64,000 bases of DNA. Origin: Erinaceus europaeus. Lineage: Eukaryota > Chordata > Mammalia > Eulipotyphla > Erinaceidae. This document shows, piece after piece, positions 53,062 to 63,600 of the stretch. The stretch's first letter is position 1. The number at the start of each line of letters is the position of its first letter. The notes under the pieces were generated by a model. It searched no databases and had not been told where the DNA came from. It worked only from the letters and a program-made list of their open reading frames with translations. The stretch is from the NCBI RefSeq assembly GCF_950295315.1, contig NC_080165.1, forward strand, positions 6,015,789-6,079,788, read 5' to 3'. The position numbers and the translations under genes were made by a program.

Positions 53062-53394
53062 AAAAGAAGGCTTCTAACCAGACCCCATTAGCTGTTTCTC
53101 CACTACCATCTCCTTTTTCATAGGTTCTCACACTGAGTTCTGCTTCTCAAGCTTTGGGGTGTTTATTTTATGATTTAACTAACATTGTTTCTTAGCCTTC
53201 TTTATCACTGACTTCAGATTCATCACATTGAGTCATAACCTGGCCATTTGCTTTATAACATCAAAAACTGTCTCTTTCTGTTCTCTTCTCTCTTCTCTCT
53301 TCTCTCTCTCTCTCTCTCAAATAGAGCTGGGGGATGAACCTAGGATCCCATGCTGAGTGGTGGTTTCCCTAGCCCAACTCCCACTTCCACTCCC

Positions 53395-53782
53395 CCCCTT
53401 TTTCCCCCAGCACACCGCTCAGCTCTGGCTTATAGAGCCAGGAATTGAATCTGTGACCTTTGGTGCCTCAGTCACAAAAGGCTTTTTTTGTTTGTTTTTT
53501 GGAGAGAACCTTTTCTTGCCTTTTTTTTATTTTAAATCTATTTATTATTGGATAAAGACAGGGAGAAATTGAGAGGGGAAGGGAGAGGGGGAGGTAGAAA
53601 GACAGAGAGACACCTGTAGCCCTGCTTCACCATTTGTGAAGCTTTCAGCCTGCAGATGGGACCAGAGGTTTGAACCCAGGTCCTTGTGCACTGTAATGTA
53701 TGTGCGCTTAACCAGGTGCGCCACCATCTGGCCCCTATGAAAGGCTTTTTTGCATAACCATTATGCTATCTCTCCACCCCTC
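53395..53782 (-). mobile_element. SINE-C split by a SINE-B
   Basis: Antisense SINE-C (CACCGCTCAGCTCTGGCTTA) up to the repeated AAAGGCTTTTTT (53477-53488; 53740-53751), then GCATAACCATTATGCTATCTC. Confidence 0.85.
53489..53739 (-). mobile_element. SINE-B inserted in SINE-C
   Basis: Antisense SINE-B from the T-rich tail to GCCACCATCTGGCCCC, flanked by the AAAGGCTTTTTT duplication. About 30 bases between TSD and T-run are extra tail-side sequence. Confidence 0.88.
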
Positions 53783-53824
53783 AACCTTCTGTTCTATCTT
53801 ACCACCTGTACTTTTTTTTTTTTT

Positions 53825-54060
53825 CTGGCCCTTTCTATCCAGCAAATAAATAAAGATAATAATTTTTTTAAATTATTATCTTTATTTATTCTGGTCAGAC
53901 AGAAATTGAGAAGGACAGAGAGGGAGAGACAGAGAGACCCCTGCAACACTACTTCACCACTCTCAAAGCTTTCCCCCGCAGGTGGGGACCAGGGATTTGA
54001 ACCCAGATCCTTGCACACTGTAACATAGGCACTCAACCAGATGCACCACCACCCAGCCCC
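53825..54060 (-). mobile_element. SINE-B with an inverted SINE-B tail fragment
   Basis: 53825-53864 is the end of a plus SINE-B (CTATCCAGCAAATAAATAAAG); 53865-54060 is a whole minus SINE-B. They meet tail to tail and form a palindrome. Confidence 0.82.
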
Positions 54061-54084
54061 TACCCTGTAATTTTCTGCCATCTG

Positions 54085-54195
54085 TCAGGTGCCCCTGGTG
54101 CCACCCATGATTCTTCCTCTGGGGCAGGTATTTGAACCCAGGACCTCACACACAGCAAGGCATGTTCTCCACTGAGTAAGTCTCTCCTGGCTGCC
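54085..54195 (-). mobile_element. tRNA-like SINE, unclassified
   Basis: TATTTGAACCCAGGACCTCAC and CACTGAGTAAGTCTCTCCTGG, antisense B- and A-box-like order. Confidence 0.5.
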
Positions 54196-54460
54196 AATGG
54201 GGTCTTTGCCCTAATTAGCCTGTGGCTCTTGGAGAGTTCCTCAGTAAGATTTTGGACGGAGCACAAGTTACACTGGATTTACCCTCCTTCCCAAAATATA
54301 GAGGGGATCTTAAAAAACTATTTTGGGGGGGGGGTGTCTTGATTGAGTTGCATATTAAGCTACCAGCATGTAAAAACAGATAACGGATAACTTCCTTGAA
54401 AAAGTAAAGGGTGGAACTTATTAGTGGAATGCTTATGTGAGCGGGTTTGGACCTGGTGAG

Positions 54461-54842
54461 TTTTGTTTTTGTTTTGGTTTGGTTCTTTGCCTCCAGGGTT
54501 ATTGCTGGGGCTCAGTGCCTGCACCATGAACCCACTGCTCCTGGAACCCACCTTTCCCCCCCACCCCCTTTGTTTTTTGTTGCCCTTGTTGTAGCCTTGT
54601 TGTGGCTACTGTTGTTGTTGATGATGTCATCCGTTGTTGGATAGGACAGAGAGAAATGGAGAGGGGAGGGGAAGACAGAGAGGGGGAGAGAAAGACAGAC
54701 ACCTGCAGACCTGCTTCACCACCTGTGAAGTGACCCCCCCCCCCCCGCAGGTGGGGAGCCGGGGGTTCGAACCGGGATCCCTACTCCAGTTCTTGCACTT
54801 TGCGCCACGTGCGCTTAACCCGCTGCGCCACCGCCCGACCCC
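54461..54842 (-). mobile_element. SINE-A with 3' module and 9-bp TSD
   Basis: Full long form. CCTGGTGAG flanks it at 54452-54460 and 54843-54851. A C-run in the body (about 54736-54746) replaces the usual CCCCTG. Confidence 0.92.
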
Positions 54843-54851
54843 CCTGGTGAG

Positions 54852-55327
54852 CTCTCTTCAAAGCGCACGAGTTGGAACTTGGATAGAAGATGGTGAAGGG
54901 CGAGACATCTCTAGCTGGAGGACATGTCTGGAAGGAAGGTAGTTCAGGTGGTTATGGTGGAGTCGTTGTTTTCAGATAAGGGCGGGTGGAGGGCGGTAAG
55001 TAGCACCATATAACTCGTCCACGGTGTTCCCTGCTGACTTTGGTGGAGATTGCCGTGCCTAGCAACATGAGTGCAAACCATCTGCGCTGCTTCACCGAGA
55101 ATCCGCCCGTGCGCATCACGTGCTCTGAGAGCCCGTTAAGGTTGATGGCGCTGTTGTAATTTATTCAGGACTGGGAGTTGAGTGCAGGCTTATTAGATCT
55201 GGCATTCTCTTTTGAACACGAAGCTATTGTGTCTTTGTATCATAGTTGACAAAAGCGAAGAAAAAAATGTGAAATCGCCCAGAAAACTGAAGATCTGTTA
55301 TTATCTTTGCATTTTCATATCTTTGTT
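54852..55327. other. Unique DNA with locally raised CpG
   Basis: About 54860-55150 has more CpG than nearby DNA and contains GTGCCTAGCAACATG, resembling an RFX half site. It could be a regulatory element; nothing else supports it. Confidence 0.35.
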
Positions 55328-55463
55328 GTGTTTTTACCAGAACACTGCTTAGCTCTGGCTTGTGGTGGGGGTGGGTGAGAGAGGAAGGACTGAACCCGGC
55401 ACTTGGGAGTCTCAGCCGTGAGAGTCTCTTTTCAGAACCATTATACTATCTACCCCTACCCCA
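55328..55463 (-). mobile_element. SINE-C
   Basis: Antisense ACTGCTTAGCTCTGGCTTG to CAGAACCATTATACTATCTACC. Confidence 0.85.
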
Positions 55464-55711
55464 TAGTTGTGTTTTAAAATGTGTTACAGCTGGAAAAGTT
55501 CCTTCAGTGGGTCTTGGTTTCAGCAACATCTGCACTTTAAACATTTCAAAAGTCTTTTGTGTTTCTGAATGTCTCCTTGTATTTTCCTTTAAAATCCCTT
55601 ATATGTGCTGCCTTGACTGTCTAACAGATAAATATTTGAGTTATTAAATATGCTCTGGATCTTAGTGCATGCATTTTACTGCCTCTCAGTGTCCTTACCT
55701 AAATCACTTCT

Positions 55712-55880
55712 TTATCTTTCTTATATTTTAATAAGAAAGAGAGAGAGGAGAGAGAGACCATGACACTGCCCTGCCATCCATAGAGCACCCCCAGTGTCGC
55801 CTATGTGGTGCCAGGACTTGAATTTAGAGTCCTCGGCCTGGTAAGGCATGCGCCCTATTGGCTGAGCTATCTCTTGGTTC
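55712..55880 (-). mobile_element. SINE-D
   Basis: GA tract, GCCAGGACTTGAATTTAGAG and GCGCCCTATTGGCTGAGCTATC. Confidence 0.6.
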
Positions 55881-56159
55881 TCTAACAATTCTATTTTTAG
55901 AGAAGACCATGTATCTTTTGTTTACTAGGTTACCTTACCTTCTTATGTCACTTTGGACATAGTAAACATTCACAAGATACTTTTAAATGACATAACATTG
56001 CGGTCACATTAGCCTGTGCAAACACAGCTGTCTTGAAAGCTGTGAGCAAGAATATCAAACCCAGCATTTCTTATCTGAGTATTATTTGAAGCCAGTCAAT
56101 GGATTGCCCAACATGGTGATATTGTGTATTATACAGCAGATCCTAACAGGGATTTTTCC

Positions 56160-57475
56160 AAGAGTGATTTATATGACTACAAATTAATAGGAGTGTACAT
56201 AAACACCATTCCCATCACCAAAAGACTGTGTCCCATCCCATCCTCCTCCCTCCCCACCCCCAAGTGAAGCCAGACTTCCACCCTCAACCTCAACCTAGGG
56301 TGTTTACTTGCTGCCCTACTCCAGATTCAGTCAAATCCTGCTTTGAGTTTCCCTTTCTGTTCTTCTTTCTCAACTTCTGTTTATGAGTGGGATCATCTCA
56401 TACTTGTCTTTGTCTTTCTGATTTAGCTCACTTATCATAATTCCTTCTAGCTCCATCCAAGGTGCGTCAGAGAAGGTGGGTTCATTGTTCTTAATAGCTG
56501 TGTAGTAGTCCATTGTGTATATATAATACAACTTGCTCAGCCACTCATCTGTTGTTGGGCACCTGGTTTGCTTCCAGGTTTTAGCTATAACTAATTGTGC
56601 TGCTATGAACATAGGTGTACACATATCTTTTTGGTTGGGTGTTATGGAGTCCTTGGGGTATATCCCCAGGAGAGGAATTACTGGGTCATCTGGAAGGTCC
56701 ATATCTAGCCTTGTGAGAGTTCTCCAGACTGCTCTCCACAGAGGCTGGACCTATTTACATTCCCACCAGCAGTGCAGAAGGGTTCCTCTGTCCCCACAGC
56801 CTCTCCAGCATTTGTTGCTGCTGTCCTTTTTGATGTATGCCATTCTCACAGGAGTGAGGTGGTATCTCAATGTTGTCTTTATTTGCATTTCTCTGACAAT
56901 CAGCGACCCAGAGCAATTTTTTCATGTGCTCATTAAGCCCTTTGGATCTCCTCTGAGGTGAATGTTCTGTTCATATCCTCTGCCCATTTTTGGATGGGGT
57001 CATTTGCTTTTTTTGTTGCTGAGTTTGCTGAGCTCTTTATATATTTTGGTGATTAGTTTCTTGTCTGATGTATGGCATGTGAAGATCTTCTCCCATTCTG
57101 TGAGGGGTCTCTCTGTTTATGTGATGGTTTATTTGGCTGTGCAGAAGCTTTTCAATTTGATGTAGTCCCATTGGTTTGTTTTTATTTTAGTCTTCCTTGC
57201 AATTGGGTTTGTTTCATCAAAGATGTCCTTGAGGTTTAGATGGGAAAGTGTTCCACCAATGTTTTCCTCTAAGTATTTGATAGTTTCTGGTCTAACATCC
57301 AGTTCCTTGATCCATTAGGAGTTGCCTTTTGTTTCTGGTGAGATAAAGGGATTCAGTTTTATTCTACATGTTTCAGCCCAATTTTCCCCAGCACCATTTA
57401 TTGAAGAGAGCCTTCTTCCTCCATTTAATACTTTGGGCCCCCTTATCAAAGATTAGATGTCCATAGGTGTGGGGG
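56160..57475 (-). mobile_element. L1 ORF2 C-terminus and 3' UTR, inactive
   Basis: The minus strand carries ORF2 remnants (56370-56702: [14 protein letters not shown] and WMELEGIMISELNQ segments) and, further right, the REV/linker region, all frame-broken. Its 3' UTR (CATTCCCATCACC, TCCTCCCTCCCCACCCCC) differs from that of the L1s at 37.6 and 60.7 kb, so it is another subfamily. Confidence 0.85.
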
Positions 57476-57659
57476 AGGGTCACACATGGTTTTTAATGTG
57501 CAGTACTTGTGGGTTTTGAACCAACTACCTGATGGGATTAAATGATTATTAAAGGCAATAGCATAAAATCACGATTCCTAAAAGCATGTTTGTAAAAGGT
57601 GCTTCAATTTATAGAGCACTTCTACATACATTAATTATGTTTTAAACACCATTTTAGCT

Positions 57660-57852
57660 CTGGGGACCAGCTTGGCACACCTAGTTAGGTGCACACAATA
57701 CCATGTGTGGGGACCAGGGTTCATGCTCCCGGTCTCCATCTGAAGGGGGAGAGCTTCTCAAGCAGTGAAGCAGGTCTGCCGGTGTCTGTCTGTCTCCCTC
57801 TCTTCTGCTTTCCTCTCAATTTCTATTTCTGTCCTCTCAGAAACAAACAAAC
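57660..57852 (+). mobile_element. SINE-B
   Basis: GGGGACCAGCTTGGCACACC to TCTGTCCTCTCAGAAAC. Confidence 0.85.
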
Positions 57853-58086
57853 AAAACCCACCTAGTCCTCACGAGACAGATGGCACCATTTCCATTTTAT
57901 TCTGAAGAGGAAACGTGACCGTCAGTGACGGGGAATGTCTTATCCACCTCGTACAGCCTGGGGGTGGAGATGACAATTCAGGCTTTGCTACTGAACCCAG
58001 TCCCCTTCCTCCCATCCCCCAGCTGCTCAGGAATCCAGAAGCAGTGCTTCTTGTTTCTAAGCTCTGGAAACCAAACCCAATGAACA

Positions 58087-58095
58087 AGCAGCAGC

Positions 58096-58127
<32 letters not shown>

Positions 58128-58128
58128 G
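58087..58128 (+). repeat. (CAG)n(CAA)n microsatellite
   Basis: Three CAG then about eleven CAA units. It yields a glutamine run in a plus-strand frame that is not considered coding. Confidence 0.95.
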
Positions 58129-58715
58129 AAAACATGCCAGTAGGGTGGGGGGGGGGTAGAGACTAGGTCTCACCATGGTGAGATCTTTGGAGATGTTCAG
58201 AGCATGATCACTGAATTAAAATGATTCATCTGCTCCAGAAGAAAAGCTCATCGTAGACATTACAAGTTGAGAAGTTACCCCTGGTCAGGCTGACTGGGGC
58301 GCTTCAGGATCCCTTCAGGCTCTCTGGGGAGCATAGCAGTGGGGTTACCACCTTGAGATCATTAAAGCAAAACATGAAGATTAGCTTCCTGCTCACAGTC
58401 CTCCCCCTCTTTTCCAAGCTGCCTCCAGACTACCTTTTCACCTGATTTCACCTGCCCAAAAATGTTGGCAAAAGGTACAGTGGCCCTTTCCTGATGCCAT
58501 CATATCCCTGAGGAGAAGGATCCCACAGTTCACAGTACTAGGGCTGAGTCATCTGAATATCATTTCTTAACTGTTTCGCCACGTTTCATATTAGAAGCGA
58601 CTCTGGAAGAATATATATGAGGCAGTCATCGTTGGTAATGTTTTCTGCTGTTGTATTTGGTGGTATTTTAGAGGGTAACACTTTTTTTATTTTTGAGAGA
58701 AAAGATTTTCTTTCA
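58129..58715. other. Unique DNA, possible regulatory element
   Basis: No repeat recognised. A perfect AP-1 motif (TGAGTCA) is at 58545-58551. Non-repetitive sequence of this kind in a SINE-dense area may be conserved non-coding DNA. Confidence 0.35.
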
Positions 58716-58717
58716 CA

Positions 58718-58895
58718 ATATTGTTATTTATTTATTATTGGATAGAGACAGAGAGAAATCAAGATGGGAGTAGGAAGACAGAGAGGGAGAGAGACAGAGA
58801 GACACCGACAGCCCTGCTTCACCACTTGTAAATTATCCCCCCCCTGCAGGTGGGAAGCCTGGGGCTCAAACCCCAGTTCTTACTCAAAGGATTAA
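58718..58895 (-). mobile_element. SINE-B, head truncated
   Basis: Antisense tail and body with a C-run; the head breaks off after CCCAGTTCTTACTC. Confidence 0.85.
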
Positions 58896-59192
58896 CTACA
58901 AGGCCATGAAAAGCACTTGTCAATTAGGAATTAACCTTTTCACAGCAGGGAAAGGAGTTCAGTGTAAATCCAGTGGTGGCAGAATTGGGACTTGAACATG
59001 GGTCCACACGTCTCCTCAGATTGGTCACTCAGTCACTCTTAGATTTCCTTGAGGAGATGTGGCATTGTACATCTCGGAAAAGAAGCATCCAGATTGCCTT
59101 TAACACTCTGACAGAGTAATAGGACCATTATCAGCTTCTGATGTTCTTAAAAGATAGTTCAGGTCACATGACTTGAAAATCGTTTTGTTTTG
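58896..59192. other. Unique DNA
   Basis: Nothing recognised. Confidence 0.35.
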
Positions 59193-59480
59193 GGCAGGAG
59201 GGTGGCAGTGCACCTAGTTAAGCACGCATAGTGTGAAGCACAGGGATCCTGGTTAGAGCCCCCGGCTCCCCACCTGCAGGGGGGGTCGCTTCACAAACGG
59301 TGAAGCATGTCTGCAGGTGTCTATCTTTCTCTCCCCGTCTCTGTCTCTCCCTCCTCTCTTCATTTCTCTCTGTCCTGTCCAACAACAACAATAACAGCAA
59401 CAACAACAACATTGGGAAAAGATGGCCTCCAGGTGGAGGCCAAACCCCAGTGATAATCCTGGAGGCAAAAAAAAAAAATG
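59193..59480 (+). mobile_element. SINE-A with 3' module
   Basis: GGGCAGGAGGGTGGCAGTGC head, body, CAACAACAACAATAACAGC tail and 3' module (GATGGCCTCCAGGTGGAGGC) ending in A-run. Confidence 0.9.
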
Positions 59481-59885
59481 TTTTGAACATGGGCTGTATG
59501 CATTTTAAAGCAGGTGTGCTATCAAGTGTGCTATTCTGCCAGCTCCTGGCCTTAACTGTTTTGAGTATGGCAGCAAGCAACCCCTCCAGTCCCGTCTGTA
59601 GTGATGGAAGACGGTTTGGAATATGGCTGTAGGGTCACGTTTGGAAGCTGCATTTTGCCCACCTGGTGTCCCTCACTTTGGCAAATCTAAACCGTGGGTT
59701 TGTACCACTGCGAAAACAACGTCCCTCCCTTTCAAAACTGGCTCTCCAAGATCTCAAAGCCGCTTATCAGACTGGAATTCAGCCAAGGTTCAAACTGCCT
59801 GGTATCTGCCATGCGTCCTGCCCCCACAGCTGAAGGAGGCCCCTGAGCATGTAGCACTACTAATTCGCTTCCGGCCTGTCAAGTG
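59481..59885. other. Unique DNA
   Basis: A 111-codon plus-strand frame over 59623-59958 has no family resemblance. Confidence 0.35.
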
Positions 59886-59887
59886 CA

Positions 59888-59912
59888 GGGGGGGGGGGTG
59901 CGGGGGGGGGGG
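59888..59912 (+). repeat. Two G11 runs (potential quadruplex)
   Basis: Eleven G at 59888-59898 and eleven at 59902-59912, separated by TGC. Confidence 0.9.
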
Positions 59913-59975
59913 ACATTGTCTTTTTTTAGCATCAATTATTTTTTTTCTCTTGCCATGATTATGACCACAATCCTC

Positions 59976-60018
59976 AAAAAAAAAAAAAAAGAAAAAAAAA
60001 AGAAAAAAGAAAAAAGGA
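59976..60018 (+). repeat. A-rich tract
   Basis: A-runs with single G interruptions. Confidence 0.9.
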
Positions 60019-60143
60019 AAGGAAGGCTGACCTCAGACATTTTAAGAAACATTTCCTCCTCTGATAGATGTGCTTTGTACTACTGGGTTGTGTGCCATAT
60101 AAAGAGTAGTGTCAGTGTACACTGAATTGAAACGAAGAATACG

Positions 60144-60207
60144 AGGCCGGGATCATCAGGTAGCTGGCACCAACCATCATCAGGCCGGGATCATCAGGTA
60201 GCTGGCA
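60144..60207 (+). repeat. Two-copy 38-base tandem repeat
   Basis: A 26-base unit beginning AGGCCGGGATCATCAGG occurs identically at 60144-60169 and 60182-60207. Confidence 0.95.
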
Positions 60208-60428
60208 ACATGCTGCTCAAGCTGGTTGTTGAGTGGCTATCGTAAATGAGGTTTTGAACATCTGTTATCCAAAACTTTGGGTTATCCAAGATTCATGTCA
60301 TTCTCCTAAATCTTCTTTAAAAAGAAAAGAAAAAAAACATTGTGAGGTATAGAGAAATGTCAAGAGCATGTAACAAGCTATACTGTGTCCTCTGTGGCCT
60401 GGAGGATTACCTGTAATGATCCCTGTAG

Positions 60429-60608
60429 GGGCCGGGTGGTGGTGCATCTGTTTGAGCAGACATGTTATCCTGTTCAAGGACCCGGATTCAAGTCCCTGGT
60501 CTCCACCCGCAGGTGGGAAGCTTCATGAGCGGTGAAGTAACGGTGCTTGTCTCTCTCTGTCTCTCTTTAATCCCCATCTCGATTTCTCTCTGTCTTTTCA
60601 GAAAGAAA
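60429..60608 (+). mobile_element. SINE-B
   Basis: GGGGCCGGGTGGTGGTGCATC head to a TTTTCAGAAAG A-rich end. Confidence 0.88.
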
Positions 60609-60686
60609 AAAAAAAAGAAAAGAAAAACAAATTAAAAATGAAATTCATGTAAGGTTTCTAGAAGAGTATCTGCAGAGGAATGTTTC

Positions 60687-63600
60687 TTTCTTTTTTTTTT
60701 TTTACTTTATTTCTTTATTGGGGAATTAATGTTTTACATTCAACAGTAAATACAATAGTTTGTACATGCATAACATTCCCCAGTTTCCCATTTCACAATA
60801 CAACCCCCACTATGTCATTTATCATCCTTCATGGACCTGTATTCTCCCCACCCACCCACCCCAGAGTCTTTTACTTGGGTGCAATATGCTAATTCCATTT
60901 CAGGTTCTACTTGTGTTTTCTTTTCTGATCTTGTTTTTCAACTTCTGCCTGAGAGTGAGATCATCCCATATTAATCCTTCTGTTTCTGACTTATTTCACT
61001 CAACATGATTTTTTCAAGGTCCATCCAAGATCGGCTGAAAACGGTGAAGTCACCATTTTTTACAGCTGAGTAGTATTCCATTGTGTATGTAGACCACAAC
61101 TTGCTCAGCCACTCATCTTTTGTTGGACACCTGGGTTGCTTCCAGGTTTTGGCTGTTACAAACTGTGCTGCCAAGAACATATGTGCACACAGATCTTTTG
61201 GGATGGATGTGTTGGGTTCCTTAAGATATATCCCCAGGAGAGGAATTGCAGGATCATAGGGTAGGTCCATTTCCAGCCTTCTGAGAGTTCTCCAGACTGT
61301 TCTCCACAGAGGTTGGACCAATTGACATTCCCACCAGCAGTGCAGGAGGGTTCCTTTGACCCCACACCCTCTCCAGCATTTGCTGCTGTTACCTTTTCTG
61401 ATGTATGACATTCTCACAGGAGTGAAGTGATACCTCATTGTTGTCTTTATTTGCATTTCTCTGACAATCAGAGACTTGGAGCATTTTTTCATGTGTTTCT
61501 CGGCCTTTTGGATCTCTTCTGTGGTGAATATTCTGTCCAAATCCTCCCCCCATTTTTGGATGGAGTTATTTGTTGTCTTGTTGTTGAGTCTGGCAAGCTC
61601 TTTATATATGTTGGTTATTAAACTCTTATCTGATGTATGGCATGTAAAGATCGTCTCCATTCTGTGAGGGGTCTCTTGGTTTGGGTAGTGGTTTCTTTTG
61701 CTGTGAAGAAGCTTTTTAATTGGATGTAGTCCCATAGGTTTATACTTGCCTTAGTCTTCTTTGTCATTGGATTTGTTTCATTGAAAATTTCTTTAAAATT
61801 TATGCGGAAAAGAGTTCTGCCAATATTTTCCTCTAAGTATTTGATAGTTTGTGGTCTAACATCCAAGTCCTTGATCCACTTGGAATTTACTTTTGTATTT
61901 GGTGAAATACAGTGATTCAGTTTCATTCTTCTGCATGTTTCAACCCATTGTTTCCAACACCATTTGTTGAAGAGACTCTGCTTTCCCCATGTAATAGTCT
62001 GGGCCCCTTTGTCAAAGATTAGGTGTCCATAGGTGTGGGGCCTCATTTCTGGGCTCTCAATTCTATTCCACTGGTCAGTATGTCTGTTCATGTTCCAGTA
62101 CCAAGCAGTTTTGATGACAATGGCCCTATAATACAGTTTGAGATCTGGGAGTGTGATGCCTCCAGTTCTGTTCTTTTTTCTCAAGATTGTTTTGGCAATT
62201 CTAGGTCTTTTCTGGTTCCAGATAAACATTTGTAGCATTTTTTTTTCTATTCTCCTAAAATTGTTCTTGCGATCTTGATGGGGATAGCATTAAATTTGTA
62301 GATGGCTCTGGGTAATATATTCATTTTGATGATGTTAATTCTTCCAACCCATGAACATGAAATATCCACTTCTTTGTGTCTTTTTCAATTTCTTTGAGTA
62401 GTGACTCATAATTTTCAGTATACAAGTCTTTCACTTCTTTGGTTAGGTTTACTCCTAGATATTTTATTGTTTTTGTTACTATAGTAAAAGGAATTGATTT
62501 CTGGATTTCAATTTCTTCTAACTTAGTGTTTGCATAGAGGAATGCCACTGACTTTTGAATGTTAATTTTATAGCCTGACACCTTACTGTATTGCCTGATG
62601 ATTTCCAAAAGCTTCTTGTTGGATTCCTTAGGTTTTTCCATGTATACTACCATGTCATCTGCAAATAAGGAGAGTTTGACTTCTTCTCTTCTAATCTGTA
62701 TCCCTTGAATTCCTTGCTCCTGCCTGATTGCTATGGCAAGAACTTCCAACACTATGTTGAATAGTAATGGTGATAGTGGGCAGCCCTGTCTAGTACCTGA
62801 TCTGAGGGGAAATGCTTCCAGTTTTTCACCATTTGAGTATGATGTTGGCTGTAGGTTTGCTATACATAGACTCCACTATCTTCAGGGATTTTCCATCTAT
62901 TCCATCTATTTTTTGTAGTGTTTTGATCATAAAGGGATGTTGTATTTTGTCAAAGGCTTTCTCTGCATCTATTGATACGACCATGTGGTTTTTGGTCTTG
63001 CTTTTGTTGATGTGGTGGATCACATTGATTGATTTACATATATTAAACCAACCTTGCATGCCTGGGATAAACTCCACTTGGTCATGATGAACAATCTTTT
63101 TGATATACTGCTATATCCGGTTGGCTAGAATTTTGTTCAGTATTTTTGCATCTGTGTTCATCAGAGATATTGGTCTGTAGTTTTCTTTTTTGGTTGTGTC
63201 CCTGTCTGCTTTTGGTATCAGGGTGATGTTGGCTTCATAGAAGCTGGCAGGGAGTATTCCAGTGTCTTCAATCTTCTGGAAGACTTTTAAAAGTAGAGGT
63301 ATTAGTTCCTCTTTGAAGGTTTTGTAGAATTCATTTGTAAAACCATCTGGTCCAGGACTTTTATTTTTGGGGAGATTTTTGATAACTGTTTCAATTTCAT
63401 TAGCTGTGATGGGCCTATTCATGTTATCCACTTCCTCTTTACTTAGTTTTGGAAGTTGGTAGGTATCTAGGAAATCGTCCATTTCTTCCAGGTTCTCTAG
63501 CTTGATGGCATATAGTTGTTCATAGAAGCCTCGCATGATATTTTGAATTTCTGCGGTGTCTGTTGTGATATCTCCTCTTTCATTTACTATCCGATTCATT

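Noticed and set aside
57915..58166. Glutamine-run frame resembling a polyQ protein
   Set aside because: It comes from a CAG/CAA microsatellite in otherwise unsupported sequence, with no splice or family evidence.
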